Of a stretch of 64,000 nt of DNA, positions 24,182 to 31,706 are shown one piece after another; position 1 is the first letter of the stretch, and the number at the start of each line of letters is the position of its first letter. The DNA is from Kribbella soli (GTDB lineage: Bacteria > Actinomycetota > Actinomycetes > Propionibacteriales > Kribbellaceae): positions 868,001 through 932,000 of the forward strand of contig NZ_SJJZ01000003.1 of the NCBI RefSeq assembly GCF_004331345.1, given 5' to 3'. The notes beneath the pieces are model-generated. The model did no database searches, was not told the DNA's origin, and saw nothing but the letters and a program-made list of their open reading frames with translations. A program made the translations under genes and the position numbers.

Positions 24182-24880
24182 ATGGCCAAGAACGACGCGC
24201 CCGAAGAGAAGAAGACCAGCAGGCTCAAGCAGATCGTTTCGGCGTACAAGCTGACCCAGAAGTCCGAGCCGCTGGTCGGCCTGGTGCTCGCCGGGATCTT
24301 CCTCGGCATCGTCGCGCTGGCCGTGCTCGGCGGATTCCTGGTGGGCCCGCTGCTGGTATGGATCCCGCTCGGCGTCGCGCTCGGCTTCCTGGCCGCCACG
24401 ATCGTCTTCGGTCGCAAGGTCGAGAAGGCGGCGTACAGCCAGATCGAGGGCCAGGCCGGTGCCGCCGCGTCCGCGCTGCAGACGCTGCGCCGCGGCTGGA
24501 ACGTCGACCCCGCGGTCGCGGTCACCAAGAACTCCGACATCGTCCACCGGGTGGTCGGCAAGCCCGGCATCATCCTGGTCGGCGAGGGGCAGCCGAGCCG
24601 GGTGAAGAACCTGCTCGCGGCCGAGGCCAAGAAGCACAACCGGGTCGCCGGTGGGGCGCCGGTGACCCAGATCGTCGCCGGCAAGGGCGAGGGCGAGATC
24701 GACATCCGGAAGCTGACCAAGTACGTGATGAAGCTACCGGCCGTGATGCAGCCGTCCGAGATCACCGACCTGCTGCAGCGGCTGAAGGCGCTGGACGCGG
24801 TCCGGCCGCAGGTGCCGATGCCGAAGGGTCCGGTGCCGACGAGCCTCAAGGGCGCCCGCCAGGCGATGCGGGGCCGCTGA
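24182..24880 (+). CDS. DUF4191 membrane protein
   Basis: 232-residue integral membrane protein with a basic cytoplasmic N-terminus (MAKNDAPEEKKTSRLKQ), two adjacent helices (about 36-80: LVGLVLAGIFLGIVALAVLGGFLVGPLLVWIPLGVALGFLAATIVF), and a soluble C-terminal domain containing DIVHRVVGKPGIILVGEG. The family is almost always beside lipA in actinobacteria, but its role is unknown. The ATG lies after GACAGGTAGAG. Probably co-transcribed with lipA. Confidence 0.9.
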   Translation: MAKNDAPEEKKTSRLKQIVSAYKLTQKSEPLVGLVLAGIFLGIVALAVLGGFLVGPLLVWIPLGVALGFLAATIVFGRKVEKAAYSQIEGQAGAAASALQTLRRGWNVDPAVAVTKNSDIVHRVVGKPGIILVGEGQPSRVKNLLAAEAKKHNRVAGGAPVTQIVAGKGEGEIDIRKLTKYVMKLPAVMQPSEITDLLQRLKALDAVRPQVPMPKGPVPTSLKGARQAMRGR

Positions 24881-25040
24881 AATAGCTGTTGGGGGTATCT
24901 CTGAGTGAGACACCGGTAACCCGGTGGCCGCTCAGGCAGTTGATCTGTCGTGACGTGGCACGTGTGTGCCTCCGTGTCGCGCTGTGGGGTGGCTGGTTGG
25001 CCTTAAGGTGCGACCAGGACGGATCGATACAGGGGTAGAG

Positions 25041-26333
25041 ATGACGGATGTGATGCCGCGCGTGCAGCATCCCGTGCACGCGCCGGAGACCGAGACCTGG
25101 CCGACACTGGCCCGGCCACGGTCGAACCCGGTCCGTCGGTACGGCGCTGCGACCGCGATCCGGCTGATCGCCAAGGATCTCCCGGCCACGATCCACCTGG
25201 ACCGCAACCGCTCGTTCGGCCTCGGCGGACCTGCCATGCGGGTGCACCGTACGTCGGCGTTCCTGGACCGGCTCGGTCAGGACGCCGGGTCCGGGTTCGG
25301 CGAGGCGTACCTGGCCGGCGACTGGGACCCGGAGCCGGGCACCGACCTGGCCGACCTGCTGGTCCCGTTCGCCGAGCGGTTCAGCAACGACGAGACGCGG
25401 CACCTGCTGCCGAAGTGGGCGCAGTCGCTGCGCTGGCTGGTCACCCGGTCGCAGCCGGGCGAGCAGGAGAACGACCGGGCCGGTGCCCGGGAGAACGTCA
25501 GCCGGCACTACGACCTGAGCAACTCGATGTTCTCGGAGTTCCTGGATCCGACGCTGACCTACTCCGCGGCGTACTTCGGCGGCGACCCGACGGCCGATCT
25601 CGCCACGGCGTCGTACGACGAACTCTCCGCCGCCCAACTGCGCAAGCTCGACTCGATCCTCGACGCGGCCGGCGTGCGGTCCGGGTCACGCGTGCTCGAC
25701 ATCGGCTGCGGCTGGGCGAGCCTCGCGATTCGCGCCGCCCAGCGGGGCGCCTGGGTGACGGCGATCACGATCGCCTCGCAGCAGGCGTTGCTCGCGCAGC
25801 GCCGGATCGCCGACGCGGGCGTCGGTGACCGGGTGCAGGTCGCGCTGCGCGACTACCGCGATCAGATCGGCGAGTTCGACGCCGTACTGAGTGTGGAGAT
25901 GATCGAGGCGGTCGGCGAGAAGTACTGGCCGGTGTACTTCGACGCGATCGAGCGGCGGCTCGCGCCCGGCGGCGTCGGCGTCGTCCAGGCGATCGTGATG
26001 CCGCACGAGCGGATGCTCGCGACCCGGAACACGTTCACCTGGGTGCAGAAGTACATCTTCCCCGGCGGTCTGATCCCGTCGATCGAGGTGATCGAGGACG
26101 TCACCGCGCAGCACACCGGCCTTCGCGCCGAGGTGGTTCGGCATCTCGGCGGGGACTACGCACGGACGCTGCGGGTCTGGCGGAACCGGTTCATCGAGCA
26201 CTGGCCGGCGATCGCGGCGCTCGGGTTCGACGACACGTTCCGCCGGATGTGGGAGTTCTACCTCGCGTACTCCGAGGCGGGCTTCCGGACCGGGTACCTG
26301 GACGACGTACAGCTGCTGCTCACGCGGCGCTAA
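25041..26333 (+). CDS. Cyclopropane-fatty-acyl-phospholipid synthase family methyltransferase
   Basis: 430-residue SAM-dependent lipid methyltransferase. N-terminal domain (residues 1-150) is followed by the CFA signature ENVSRHYDLSNSMFSEFLDPTLTYSAAYF. Motif I is VLDIGCGWASLAIRAA, then SVEMIEAVGEKYWPVYFDAIERRLAPGGVGVVQAI, and the C-terminal FWRMWEFYLAYSEAGFRTGYLDDVQ-like end (FRRMWEFYLAYSEAGF). It would add a methylene or methyl group to unsaturated phospholipid acyl chains at the membrane. ATG 25041 follows AGGGGTAGAG; an upstream start at 24966 is possible but not protein-like. It overlaps the convergent RDD gene by 4 bp. Confidence 0.92.
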   Translation: MTDVMPRVQHPVHAPETETWPTLARPRSNPVRRYGAATAIRLIAKDLPATIHLDRNRSFGLGGPAMRVHRTSAFLDRLGQDAGSGFGEAYLAGDWDPEPGTDLADLLVPFAERFSNDETRHLLPKWAQSLRWLVTRSQPGEQENDRAGARENVSRHYDLSNSMFSEFLDPTLTYSAAYFGGDPTADLATASYDELSAAQLRKLDSILDAAGVRSGSRVLDIGCGWASLAIRAAQRGAWVTAITIASQQALLAQRRIADAGVGDRVQVALRDYRDQIGEFDAVLSVEMIEAVGEKYWPVYFDAIERRLAPGGVGVVQAIVMPHERMLATRNTFTWVQKYIFPGGLIPSIEVIEDVTAQHTGLRAEVVRHLGGDYARTLRVWRNRFIEHWPAIAALGFDDTFRRMWEFYLAYSEAGFRTGYLDDVQLLLTRR

Positions 26334-26791
26334 CGCAGTACGACGACCGTCTTCGCGGCCAGGTCGTGCAGCCCGCGCCGGTCCCGGTCGAAGATCACCG
26401 CGGGGATCAGCAAGCTGATCAGCAACGCGCGGATGACGCCCGCCAGCAGACCGGGCGGCGCGGCGTACGTCTTCCGGTCGCGGACCGGGGCCACCCGCAG
26501 ACCGCAGATCCGGTGGCCGATCGTGCCGCCGACCAGGCCGGTCAGGATCGCCGTCGTCGCGAAGAAGATCGCCGAGTGCATCAGGCTGTAGTCGCTGCCG
26601 CCCGCCCACATCGGCCGGCTCATCACCACGGACGCGATCAAGCCGGCGATCAGCCAGTCGATCAGCAAGGCCAGCAGGCGGCGGCCCCAGGTCGCCACCG
26701 AACCCTGGCCGTCCTCGGGCAGCCCCAGCCGATTGCCCGGGTAACGAAATTCTTCGGAGGGTCCGGTTGCGGCCGCCGCGGATGATGCCAT
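26330..26791 (-). CDS. RDD-family membrane protein
   Basis: 153-residue protein with the RDD signature: WGRRLLALLIDWLIAGLIASVVM (R and D in helix 1), a middle helix (SAIFFATTAILTGLVGGTIGHRICGLRV) and a third helix ending RALLISLLIPAVIFDRDRRGLHDLAAKTVVV. RDD proteins act in ion or solute exchange or as membrane accessories; the function here is unknown. Its place upstream of glnA, divergently oriented, is conserved in actinobacteria. Confidence 0.9.
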   Translation of the reverse strand: MASSAAAATGPSEEFRYPGNRLGLPEDGQGSVATWGRRLLALLIDWLIAGLIASVVMSRPMWAGGSDYSLMHSAIFFATTAILTGLVGGTIGHRICGLRVAPVRDRKTYAAPPGLLAGVIRALLISLLIPAVIFDRDRRGLHDLAAKTVVVLR

Positions 26792-26893
26792 GATGTCTAG
26801 CCTACGGACACACTCCGGGACGGTCCCACACGGACCGCGATATCTCAGGGCGTGACCGCCGTACACCAGTGGGTCAGCGCGGACACGCTGGGC

Positions 26894-26931
26894 GTAACAT
26901 CCGCGAAACATCAGGGTCACGACGGAGAAAC
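26894..26931 (+). promoter_or_regulatory. Double GlnR box before glnA
   Basis: GTAAC-N6-GAAAC (26894-26909), then 6 nt, then GTCAC-N6-GAAAC (26916-26931). This is exactly the a1-b1-a2-b2 arrangement, 22-bp period, of the actinobacterial nitrogen regulator GlnR. The second box ends 50 nt before the glnA ATG. Confidence 0.88.
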
Positions 26932-26981
26932 CGGCGGGCCCTACGTTCAGATGCAATCTCTGAGCCACCCTAGGAGTACGT

Positions 26982-28406
26982 ATGTTTTCCAGCGCTGAGG
27001 AGCTGCTCGCCTACGTCAAGAACGAGGGCGTCGAGATCGTCGATGTCCGGTTCTGTGACCTGCCGGGCATCATGCAGCACTTCACCGTCCCGGTGTCGTC
27101 GTTCGGGCCCGAGGTCTTCGAGGACGGCCTCGCCTTCGACGGTTCGTCGGTCCGCGGTTTCCAGCAGATCCACGAGTCCGACATGAAGCTGCTGCCGGAC
27201 CCGACCAGCGCGTACGTCGACGAGTTCCGTAGCGCCAAGACGCTGGTGGTCAACTTCTTCGTGCACGACCCGCTGACCGGCGAGGCGTACTCGCGTGACC
27301 CGCGCAACATCGCCCGCAAGGCGCAGGAGTACCTGAAGTCGACCGGTATCGCGGACACCGCGTTCTTCGCGCCCGAGGCCGAGTTCTACGTCTTCGACGA
27401 CGTCCGGTTCGAGACCAAGGCGAACTCCTCGCACTACTCGATCGACTCGATCGCCGGCGCCTGGAACACCGGCCGGGTCGAGGACGGCGGCAACCGCGGC
27501 TACAAGGTCCGCTACAAGGGTGGCTACTTCCCGGTCGCGCCGACCGACCACTTCGGCGAGCTGCGCGACGACATCACGCTGGCGCTGGAGCGGTCCGGCC
27601 TGATCGTCGAGCGCGCCCACCACGAGGTCGGTACGGCGGGTCAGGCAGAGATCAACTTCCGCTTCGACGAGCTGCTCAAGGCCGCCGACGACGTGATGAA
27701 GTTCAAGTACATCGTCAAGAACACCGCGTGGAAGGCCGGCAAGACCGCGACCTTCATGCCGAAGCCGATCTTCGGTGACAACGGCTCCGGCATGCACTGC
27801 CACCAGTCGCTGTGGAGCAACGGCGACCCGCTGTTCTACGACGAGTCCGGGTACGGCGGCCTGTCCGACACCGCCCGCTGGTACATCGGCGGCCTGCTCA
27901 AGCACGCCCCGTCGCTGCTGGCCTTCACGAACCCGACCGTGAACTCGTACCACCGCCTGGTGCCGGGCTTCGAGGCGCCGGTCAACCTGGTCTACTCGTC
28001 GCGTAACCGCTCGGCCTGCATCCGGATCCCGATCACCGGCTCGAACCCGAAGGCGAAGCGGATCGAGTTCCGCTGCCCGGACCCGTCGGCGAACCCGTAC
28101 CTGGCGTTCGCGGCGCAGCTGCTGGCCGGCCTGGACGGAATCCGCAACAAGATCGAGCCGGCCGACCCGGTCGACAAGGACCTCTACGAGCTCCCGCCGG
28201 AGGAGCACGCGGGCATCGCGCAGGTCCCGACCTCGCTGCCGGCCGTGATCGACGCCCTCGAGGCCGACCACGCCTTCCTGCTCGAGGGCGACGTCTTCAC
28301 CGAGGACCTGATCGAAACCTGGATCGACCTCAAGCGCGACAACGAGATCGCCCCGATCCAGCTCCGCCCGCACCCGCACGAGTTCGAGCTGTACTACGAC
28401 GTCTGA
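26982..28406 (+). CDS. glnA: Glutamine synthetase type I-beta
   Basis: 474-residue dodecameric enzyme that makes glutamine from glutamate, ammonia and ATP. FDGSSVRGF is at residues 47-55; metal/substrate motifs are FFAPEAEFYVFD, EVGTAGQAEINFRFD, KPIFGDNGSGMHCHQS, NSYHRLVPGFEAP and NRSACIRIP. Y402 in DKDLYELPPEE matches the adenylylation tyrosine, so GlnE control is expected. AGGAG lies 6 nt before the ATG. The double GlnR box shows nitrogen control of transcription. A perfect hairpin terminates the unit. Confidence 0.98.
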   Translation: MFSSAEELLAYVKNEGVEIVDVRFCDLPGIMQHFTVPVSSFGPEVFEDGLAFDGSSVRGFQQIHESDMKLLPDPTSAYVDEFRSAKTLVVNFFVHDPLTGEAYSRDPRNIARKAQEYLKSTGIADTAFFAPEAEFYVFDDVRFETKANSSHYSIDSIAGAWNTGRVEDGGNRGYKVRYKGGYFPVAPTDHFGELRDDITLALERSGLIVERAHHEVGTAGQAEINFRFDELLKAADDVMKFKYIVKNTAWKAGKTATFMPKPIFGDNGSGMHCHQSLWSNGDPLFYDESGYGGLSDTARWYIGGLLKHAPSLLAFTNPTVNSYHRLVPGFEAPVNLVYSSRNRSACIRIPITGSNPKAKRIEFRCPDPSANPYLAFAAQLLAGLDGIRNKIEPADPVDKDLYELPPEEHAGIAQVPTSLPAVIDALEADHAFLLEGDVFTEDLIETWIDLKRDNEIAPIQLRPHPHEFELYYDV

Positions 28407-28421
28407 GCCGCGTAGCCGGCC

Positions 28422-28467
28422 GAAACGGCGGCAGACCTGGGAATCTCTCCCGGTCTGCCGCCGTTTC
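28422..28467 (+). terminator. Intrinsic terminator after glnA
   Basis: Perfect 16-bp stem GAAACGGCGGCAGACC / GGTCTGCCGCCGTTTC with a 14-nt loop, starting 15 nt after the glnA stop codon. It also lies downstream of the convergent peptidoglycan-binding gene, so it may work both ways. Confidence 0.85.
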
Positions 28468-28494
28468 TCGTCGGGATGTGTAGGCGCTAGATCC

Positions 28495-29001
28495 CTACCA
28501 CCAGGTGACCGGCAGCTTCAGGTACATGCAATAGTTCCCACTGCCGTTGTTGTCGCGGGCCTTCATCTTTTTGCGAGTCTCCGGGCCGTACCATCCATCA
28601 GCGGTCACTCCCACGTACGACTGCACGGTCTTCAGCGCCTTCTCGGTGGCGGAACCGAACTGCCCGTCCGTAGCGAGGTTGGTGCTGAACTTCTTGACGC
28701 CGCCACTCGCGGGGTGCGGCCCGTAGCACTCGTTGAGAGTCATCTGGAGCTGTCGGACACCGTCGCCGCTCGTGCCCTTGTAGAGGTTGCAGTTCAGGCT
28801 CCTGCTGCTCGTGGTCCCCGTCCCGTAGATCGGCACGATGCTCGCGCTGGGGTCGAGGTTGACGTTCCTGACGTACGCCCAGCTGTTGCAGGTGGTGACC
28901 GCCTCGGCGGGACCTGTGGCCAGGATGGATCCGGCCACGCCGACGGCCGCGACCGCGCTGATCATCAGGATGTTCCGTGGAGCTTTCTTCAACATACGCA
29001 T
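28495..29001 (-). CDS. Secreted peptidoglycan-binding domain protein
   Basis: 168 residues from ATG 29001 (AGAGGA 8 nt upstream). The signal peptide is about residues 1-33 (basic LKKAPRN, then ILMISAVAAVGVAGSILATGPAEA). A PG_binding_1 fold follows: GDGVRQLQMTLNECYG ... FSTNLATDGQFGSATEKALKTVQSYVGVTADGWYGPETRKKM, with four Cys that may form disulfides. No catalytic domain is present, so it probably binds cell wall only. It stands alone, convergent with glnA. Confidence 0.85.
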   Translation of the reverse strand: MRMLKKAPRNILMISAVAAVGVAGSILATGPAEAVTTCNSWAYVRNVNLDPSASIVPIYGTGTTSSRSLNCNLYKGTSGDGVRQLQMTLNECYGPHPASGGVKKFSTNLATDGQFGSATEKALKTVQSYVGVTADGWYGPETRKKMKARDNNGSGNYCMYLKLPVTWW

Positions 29002-29147
29002 CGAGAGAGTCCTCTGTGAGACGACAGGCAACACCTCGAACGTATTCGCAGCCCCTTTCCACTCCCTTTCTGTTCGCTTTCCACCGGTCAGACCACGATC
29101 GCGTCGGCAATCGAACTGGAGCGGATGCCGCACCCCCGCAGAAGCGC

Positions 29148-29208
29148 CACTTTGTGCACCGTTCGACCATTTCGCGGGCCGTTTGATGGTCGAACGGTGC
29201 ACAAAGTG
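29148..29208. repeat. Perfect 23-bp inverted repeat
   Basis: Arms 29148-29170 (CACTTTGTGCACCGTTCGAC..) and 29186-29208 are exact reverse complements with a 15-nt loop. It lies 16 nt after the aldo/keto reductase stop codon and about 150 nt upstream of the peptidoglycan-binding gene, both on the minus strand. It may be a terminator, though there is no U-run and the stem is AT-richer than the terminators nearby. Confidence 0.8.
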
Positions 29209-29224
29209 CGTCTGCGTCCAGGGG

Positions 29225-30100
29225 TTAGGCCGCGATCGCGTCTAGTTGTGCGATTGCCTCGGTGTCGAGGTGGACGGTGGCGGCGCGGAGGTTGTCCTCG
29301 AGGTGGGTGACGCTGCGGGTGCCTGGGATCAGGGCGGTGTGTTCGTCGTGGGCGAGGATCCAGGCCAGGCAGACCGCCGCGGGCGTCGCTCCGAGTCGGA
29401 TGGCGATCTCCTGTACGACGGGATGCTCGGTCGGTGACGGGATCTGGTCGAAGGCCGAGCCCAGCGGGAAGTACGGGATCCATGCGATGCCGTTGGCCGC
29501 GCAGAGTTGGAGTTGGGGCTCGGCGGAGCGGTCGAGCACGCTGTAGGCGTTCTGGACGCAAACGATACCGGCGGGCAGCGCCTGCTCGAGCTGCTCGGTG
29601 CTGATGTTGCTGAGGCCGATCGCACCGATCAACCCTTCGTTGCGGAGGGCAATCAGTTCGGCGAGCTGGTCATCCAGGGGTACGACGTCGTCGCCGGAAG
29701 CGATGAGCCCCGGGCCTTGATCCGCTCGGCGGAGGTTGACGACGGGCACCTGCTCCAGACCGAGCGACGTGAGGTCGAGGTGGACCTGCTCCCGCAGTTG
29801 CTCCGGCCGCTGCGCCAGGGCCAGCGGCACCGGCGCGTCCACCCGGCGCGCGCCGACCTTGCTCACGATCACGAGGTCGTCCGGGTACGGGTACAACGCG
29901 GCCCGGATGTGCCGGTTCACCGTGGTGTGCCCGTAGAACGACGCGGTGTCGAGGTGGTTGATGCCGAGCTCCACAGCGCGGTGCAGGACCGCGCCGGCCG
30001 CGGCAGTGTCGACGTGTTCGAGTTGCATCGCGCCGTACCCGATCCGCGCGATCTCGTACTGCCCGAGCTTGACCGTGCCTCCGGGTCGTTCCGATGTCAT
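29225..30100 (-). CDS. Aldo/keto reductase
   Basis: 291-residue TIM-barrel NADPH oxidoreductase. Active-site D and Y are in INHLDTASFYG, the Lys in VIVSKVGARR. The position usually held by the catalytic His (LHxxD) reads VVNLRRADQG, so His is replaced by Arg. This substitution occurs in a known actinobacterial AKR branch. The C-terminal NADP-binding motif is IPGTRSVTHLEDNLRA. Divergent from a TetR gene; two operators lie between them, so it is probably the regulator's target. Confidence 0.88.
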   Translation of the reverse strand: MTSERPGGTVKLGQYEIARIGYGAMQLEHVDTAAAGAVLHRAVELGINHLDTASFYGHTTVNRHIRAALYPYPDDLVIVSKVGARRVDAPVPLALAQRPEQLREQVHLDLTSLGLEQVPVVNLRRADQGPGLIASGDDVVPLDDQLAELIALRNEGLIGAIGLSNISTEQLEQALPAGIVCVQNAYSVLDRSAEPQLQLCAANGIAWIPYFPLGSAFDQIPSPTEHPVVQEIAIRLGATPAAVCLAWILAHDEHTALIPGTRSVTHLEDNLRAATVHLDTEAIAQLDAIAA

Positions 30101-30128
30101 CAGCAGTGTCCTCAGGTAGAGTCGATGG

Positions 30129-30148
30129 AAGTGGAGGTTTCTCCACTT
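30129..30148. promoter_or_regulatory. TetR operator, copy 1
   Basis: AAGTGGAGGTTTCTCCACTT, 8-bp perfect arms around GTTT, 28 nt upstream of the aldo/keto reductase start. Confidence 0.75.
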
Positions 30149-30165
30149 ACTTCGACGATAGCACT

Positions 30166-30185
30166 AACTGGAGGTTTCTCCACTT
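30166..30185. promoter_or_regulatory. TetR operator, copy 2, abutting the TetR start codon
   Basis: AACTGGAGGTTTCTCCACTT, one base different from copy 1 and 37 bp away centre to centre. It ends at the base before the TetR ATG and contains the GGAGG ribosome-binding site, so the bound repressor would block its own gene. Confidence 0.75.
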
Positions 30186-30755
30186 ATGCGGGCGGATGCA
30201 GCGCGCAGGCGTGAGCAGGTGGCGGCGGCGGCCGCCGACGAGCTCGCCGATCTCGCCGTGGCCGCGCGCAACGGCGAGCCGGTACACCTGTCCCTCGACA
30301 GGGTGGCGGCCCGGGCGCGCGTCGGCGTGGCCACGCTGTACAGGCACTTTCCGACCCGCGAAGCGCTCCTCGAGGCGGTCTATCGTCAGGAGCTCACGCG
30401 GCTGTGCGACGCCGCGCCCGAGCTCGCCGCCGGCGCACCCGCCGACGAGGCCCTGCTCACCTGGATGCACCGCTATCTCGACTTCGTCGACTCCAAGCGG
30501 GCCATGAGTCTCGATCTGCGCAACATGGTCGCCTCCGGCGCCGTGACGCAGGCCGACACCCGCGCCCGGCTCTCCGCGGCCGTCGCACACTTCCTGGACT
30601 CAGGCGCGGCGGCCGGCGTCTTCCGGTCCGACGTACCTCCGGACGATGTCGTCGCGGCGATGGCCGGCGCGGTGATCGCGGCCGCTCCCGAACAGCAACG
30701 CGAGCAGACACAGCGCCTGCTCACCCTCCTGATCGAGGGTCTTCGCGCTCGCTAG
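30186..30755 (+). CDS. TetR-family repressor
   Basis: 189-residue regulator. The HTH covers about residues 12-65 (HLSLDRVAARARVGVATLYRHFPTREALLEAVYRQEL). The C-terminal ligand domain contains LDFVDSKRAMSLDLRNMVASG and ends RLLTLLIEGLRAR. The two 20-bp palindromes upstream are almost certainly its operators. Target: itself and the divergent aldo/keto reductase. Overlaps the convergent XRE gene by 4 bp. Confidence 0.9.
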   Translation: MRADAARRREQVAAAAADELADLAVAARNGEPVHLSLDRVAARARVGVATLYRHFPTREALLEAVYRQELTRLCDAAPELAAGAPADEALLTWMHRYLDFVDSKRAMSLDLRNMVASGAVTQADTRARLSAAVAHFLDSGAAAGVFRSDVPPDDVVAAMAGAVIAAAPEQQREQTQRLLTLLIEGLRAR

Positions 30756-31597
30756 ACGAAGGACTGCGTGCCGATGACTCGCAGGAGGTCGAGCTTTTCG
30801 CGGGCGTCGGTGCCTTCGATCGGGAGGAAGGCCCGGACCCGTACGTCGGCCGCGGGCGTCAGGAGGGTCTCGCAGGTGAGGTCGAGCTCGCCGACCTCCG
30901 GGTTCAGGAACCGCTTGCGCGGCAGGCGGCGTACGGCGACCTCGTGGAGGTCCCACAATGCGCGGAACTCCTCGCTGTGTTCGACGAGTGCGTCGACCAG
31001 GCTCGTGACGTCGCGGTCGCCCATCCGGCGCGAATAGGTGCCGCGCAGGTCGGCGACATGGGCGGCCGAGTGGGCGTCCCAGTCCTCCTCGGGGAAGATC
31101 CGCCGGATCTCCGGATCGGTGAACCAGAGCCAGGTCAGGTTCCGGCCGAGGCCATCGCCGGGGCGTCGGCCGATGAGGACGTCGGCCAGCGCGTTCTGCC
31201 AGAGGACCTCGTCGAGGTCGGTGGCGACGAACACCGGGATGTCGCCGAGTCGTTCGACCAGACCGATCAGGCCCGGCCCGAGGTGCCGGCCGGCCAGGCG
31301 GAGCGGCGGCGCGAGGCCGGCCAGGTGGTACAGGTGGTCGCGCTCGTCCAGGTCGCAGCGCAGCGCGCGAGCGAGGCCGGCGACGATCGGCTCCGACGGG
31401 TTCGCGCCGCGGGACTGCTCCAGCCGCGAGTAGTAGTCCGTCGACATGCCGGCCAGCTGCGCGACCTCTTCCCGGCGCAATCCCGGCGTACGGCGGCGTG
31501 CGCCGTCGGGAAGGCCGACGTCCGCCGGCCGGAGGAGCTCGCGGCGCCGGCGGAGGAAGTCGGCCAGGCCGTCACGATCGATCACACGTTCCATCAT
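30752..31597 (-). CDS. XRE-family regulator with MmyB-like ligand domain
   Basis: 281 residues from ATG 31597 (MMERVIDRDG); an ATG 3 nt later is equal. HTH signature TPGLRREEVAQLAGMSTDYYSRLEQSRG is near residues 35-62. The MmyB domain follows (IPVFVATDLDEVLWQNALADVLIG ... FRALWDLHEVAVRRLPRKRFLNPEVGELDL). It is a paralogue of the regulator at 8277. It is divergent from an aldo/keto reductase 109 bp away, probably its target. Confidence 0.88.
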   Translation of the reverse strand: MMERVIDRDGLADFLRRRRELLRPADVGLPDGARRRTPGLRREEVAQLAGMSTDYYSRLEQSRGANPSEPIVAGLARALRCDLDERDHLYHLAGLAPPLRLAGRHLGPGLIGLVERLGDIPVFVATDLDEVLWQNALADVLIGRRPGDGLGRNLTWLWFTDPEIRRIFPEEDWDAHSAAHVADLRGTYSRRMGDRDVTSLVDALVEHSEEFRALWDLHEVAVRRLPRKRFLNPEVGELDLTCETLLTPAADVRVRAFLPIEGTDAREKLDLLRVIGTQSFV

Positions 31598-31706
31598 GCG
31601 TGACGTACTGCGCGCTATCCAGGGACAACCTGTCCGTGGATGAAGTGGGCCTTCTCCGCGGCCGCCGGCGCCGCCAAGGTGGAGACAACACCAAGGAGGC
31701 AACACC

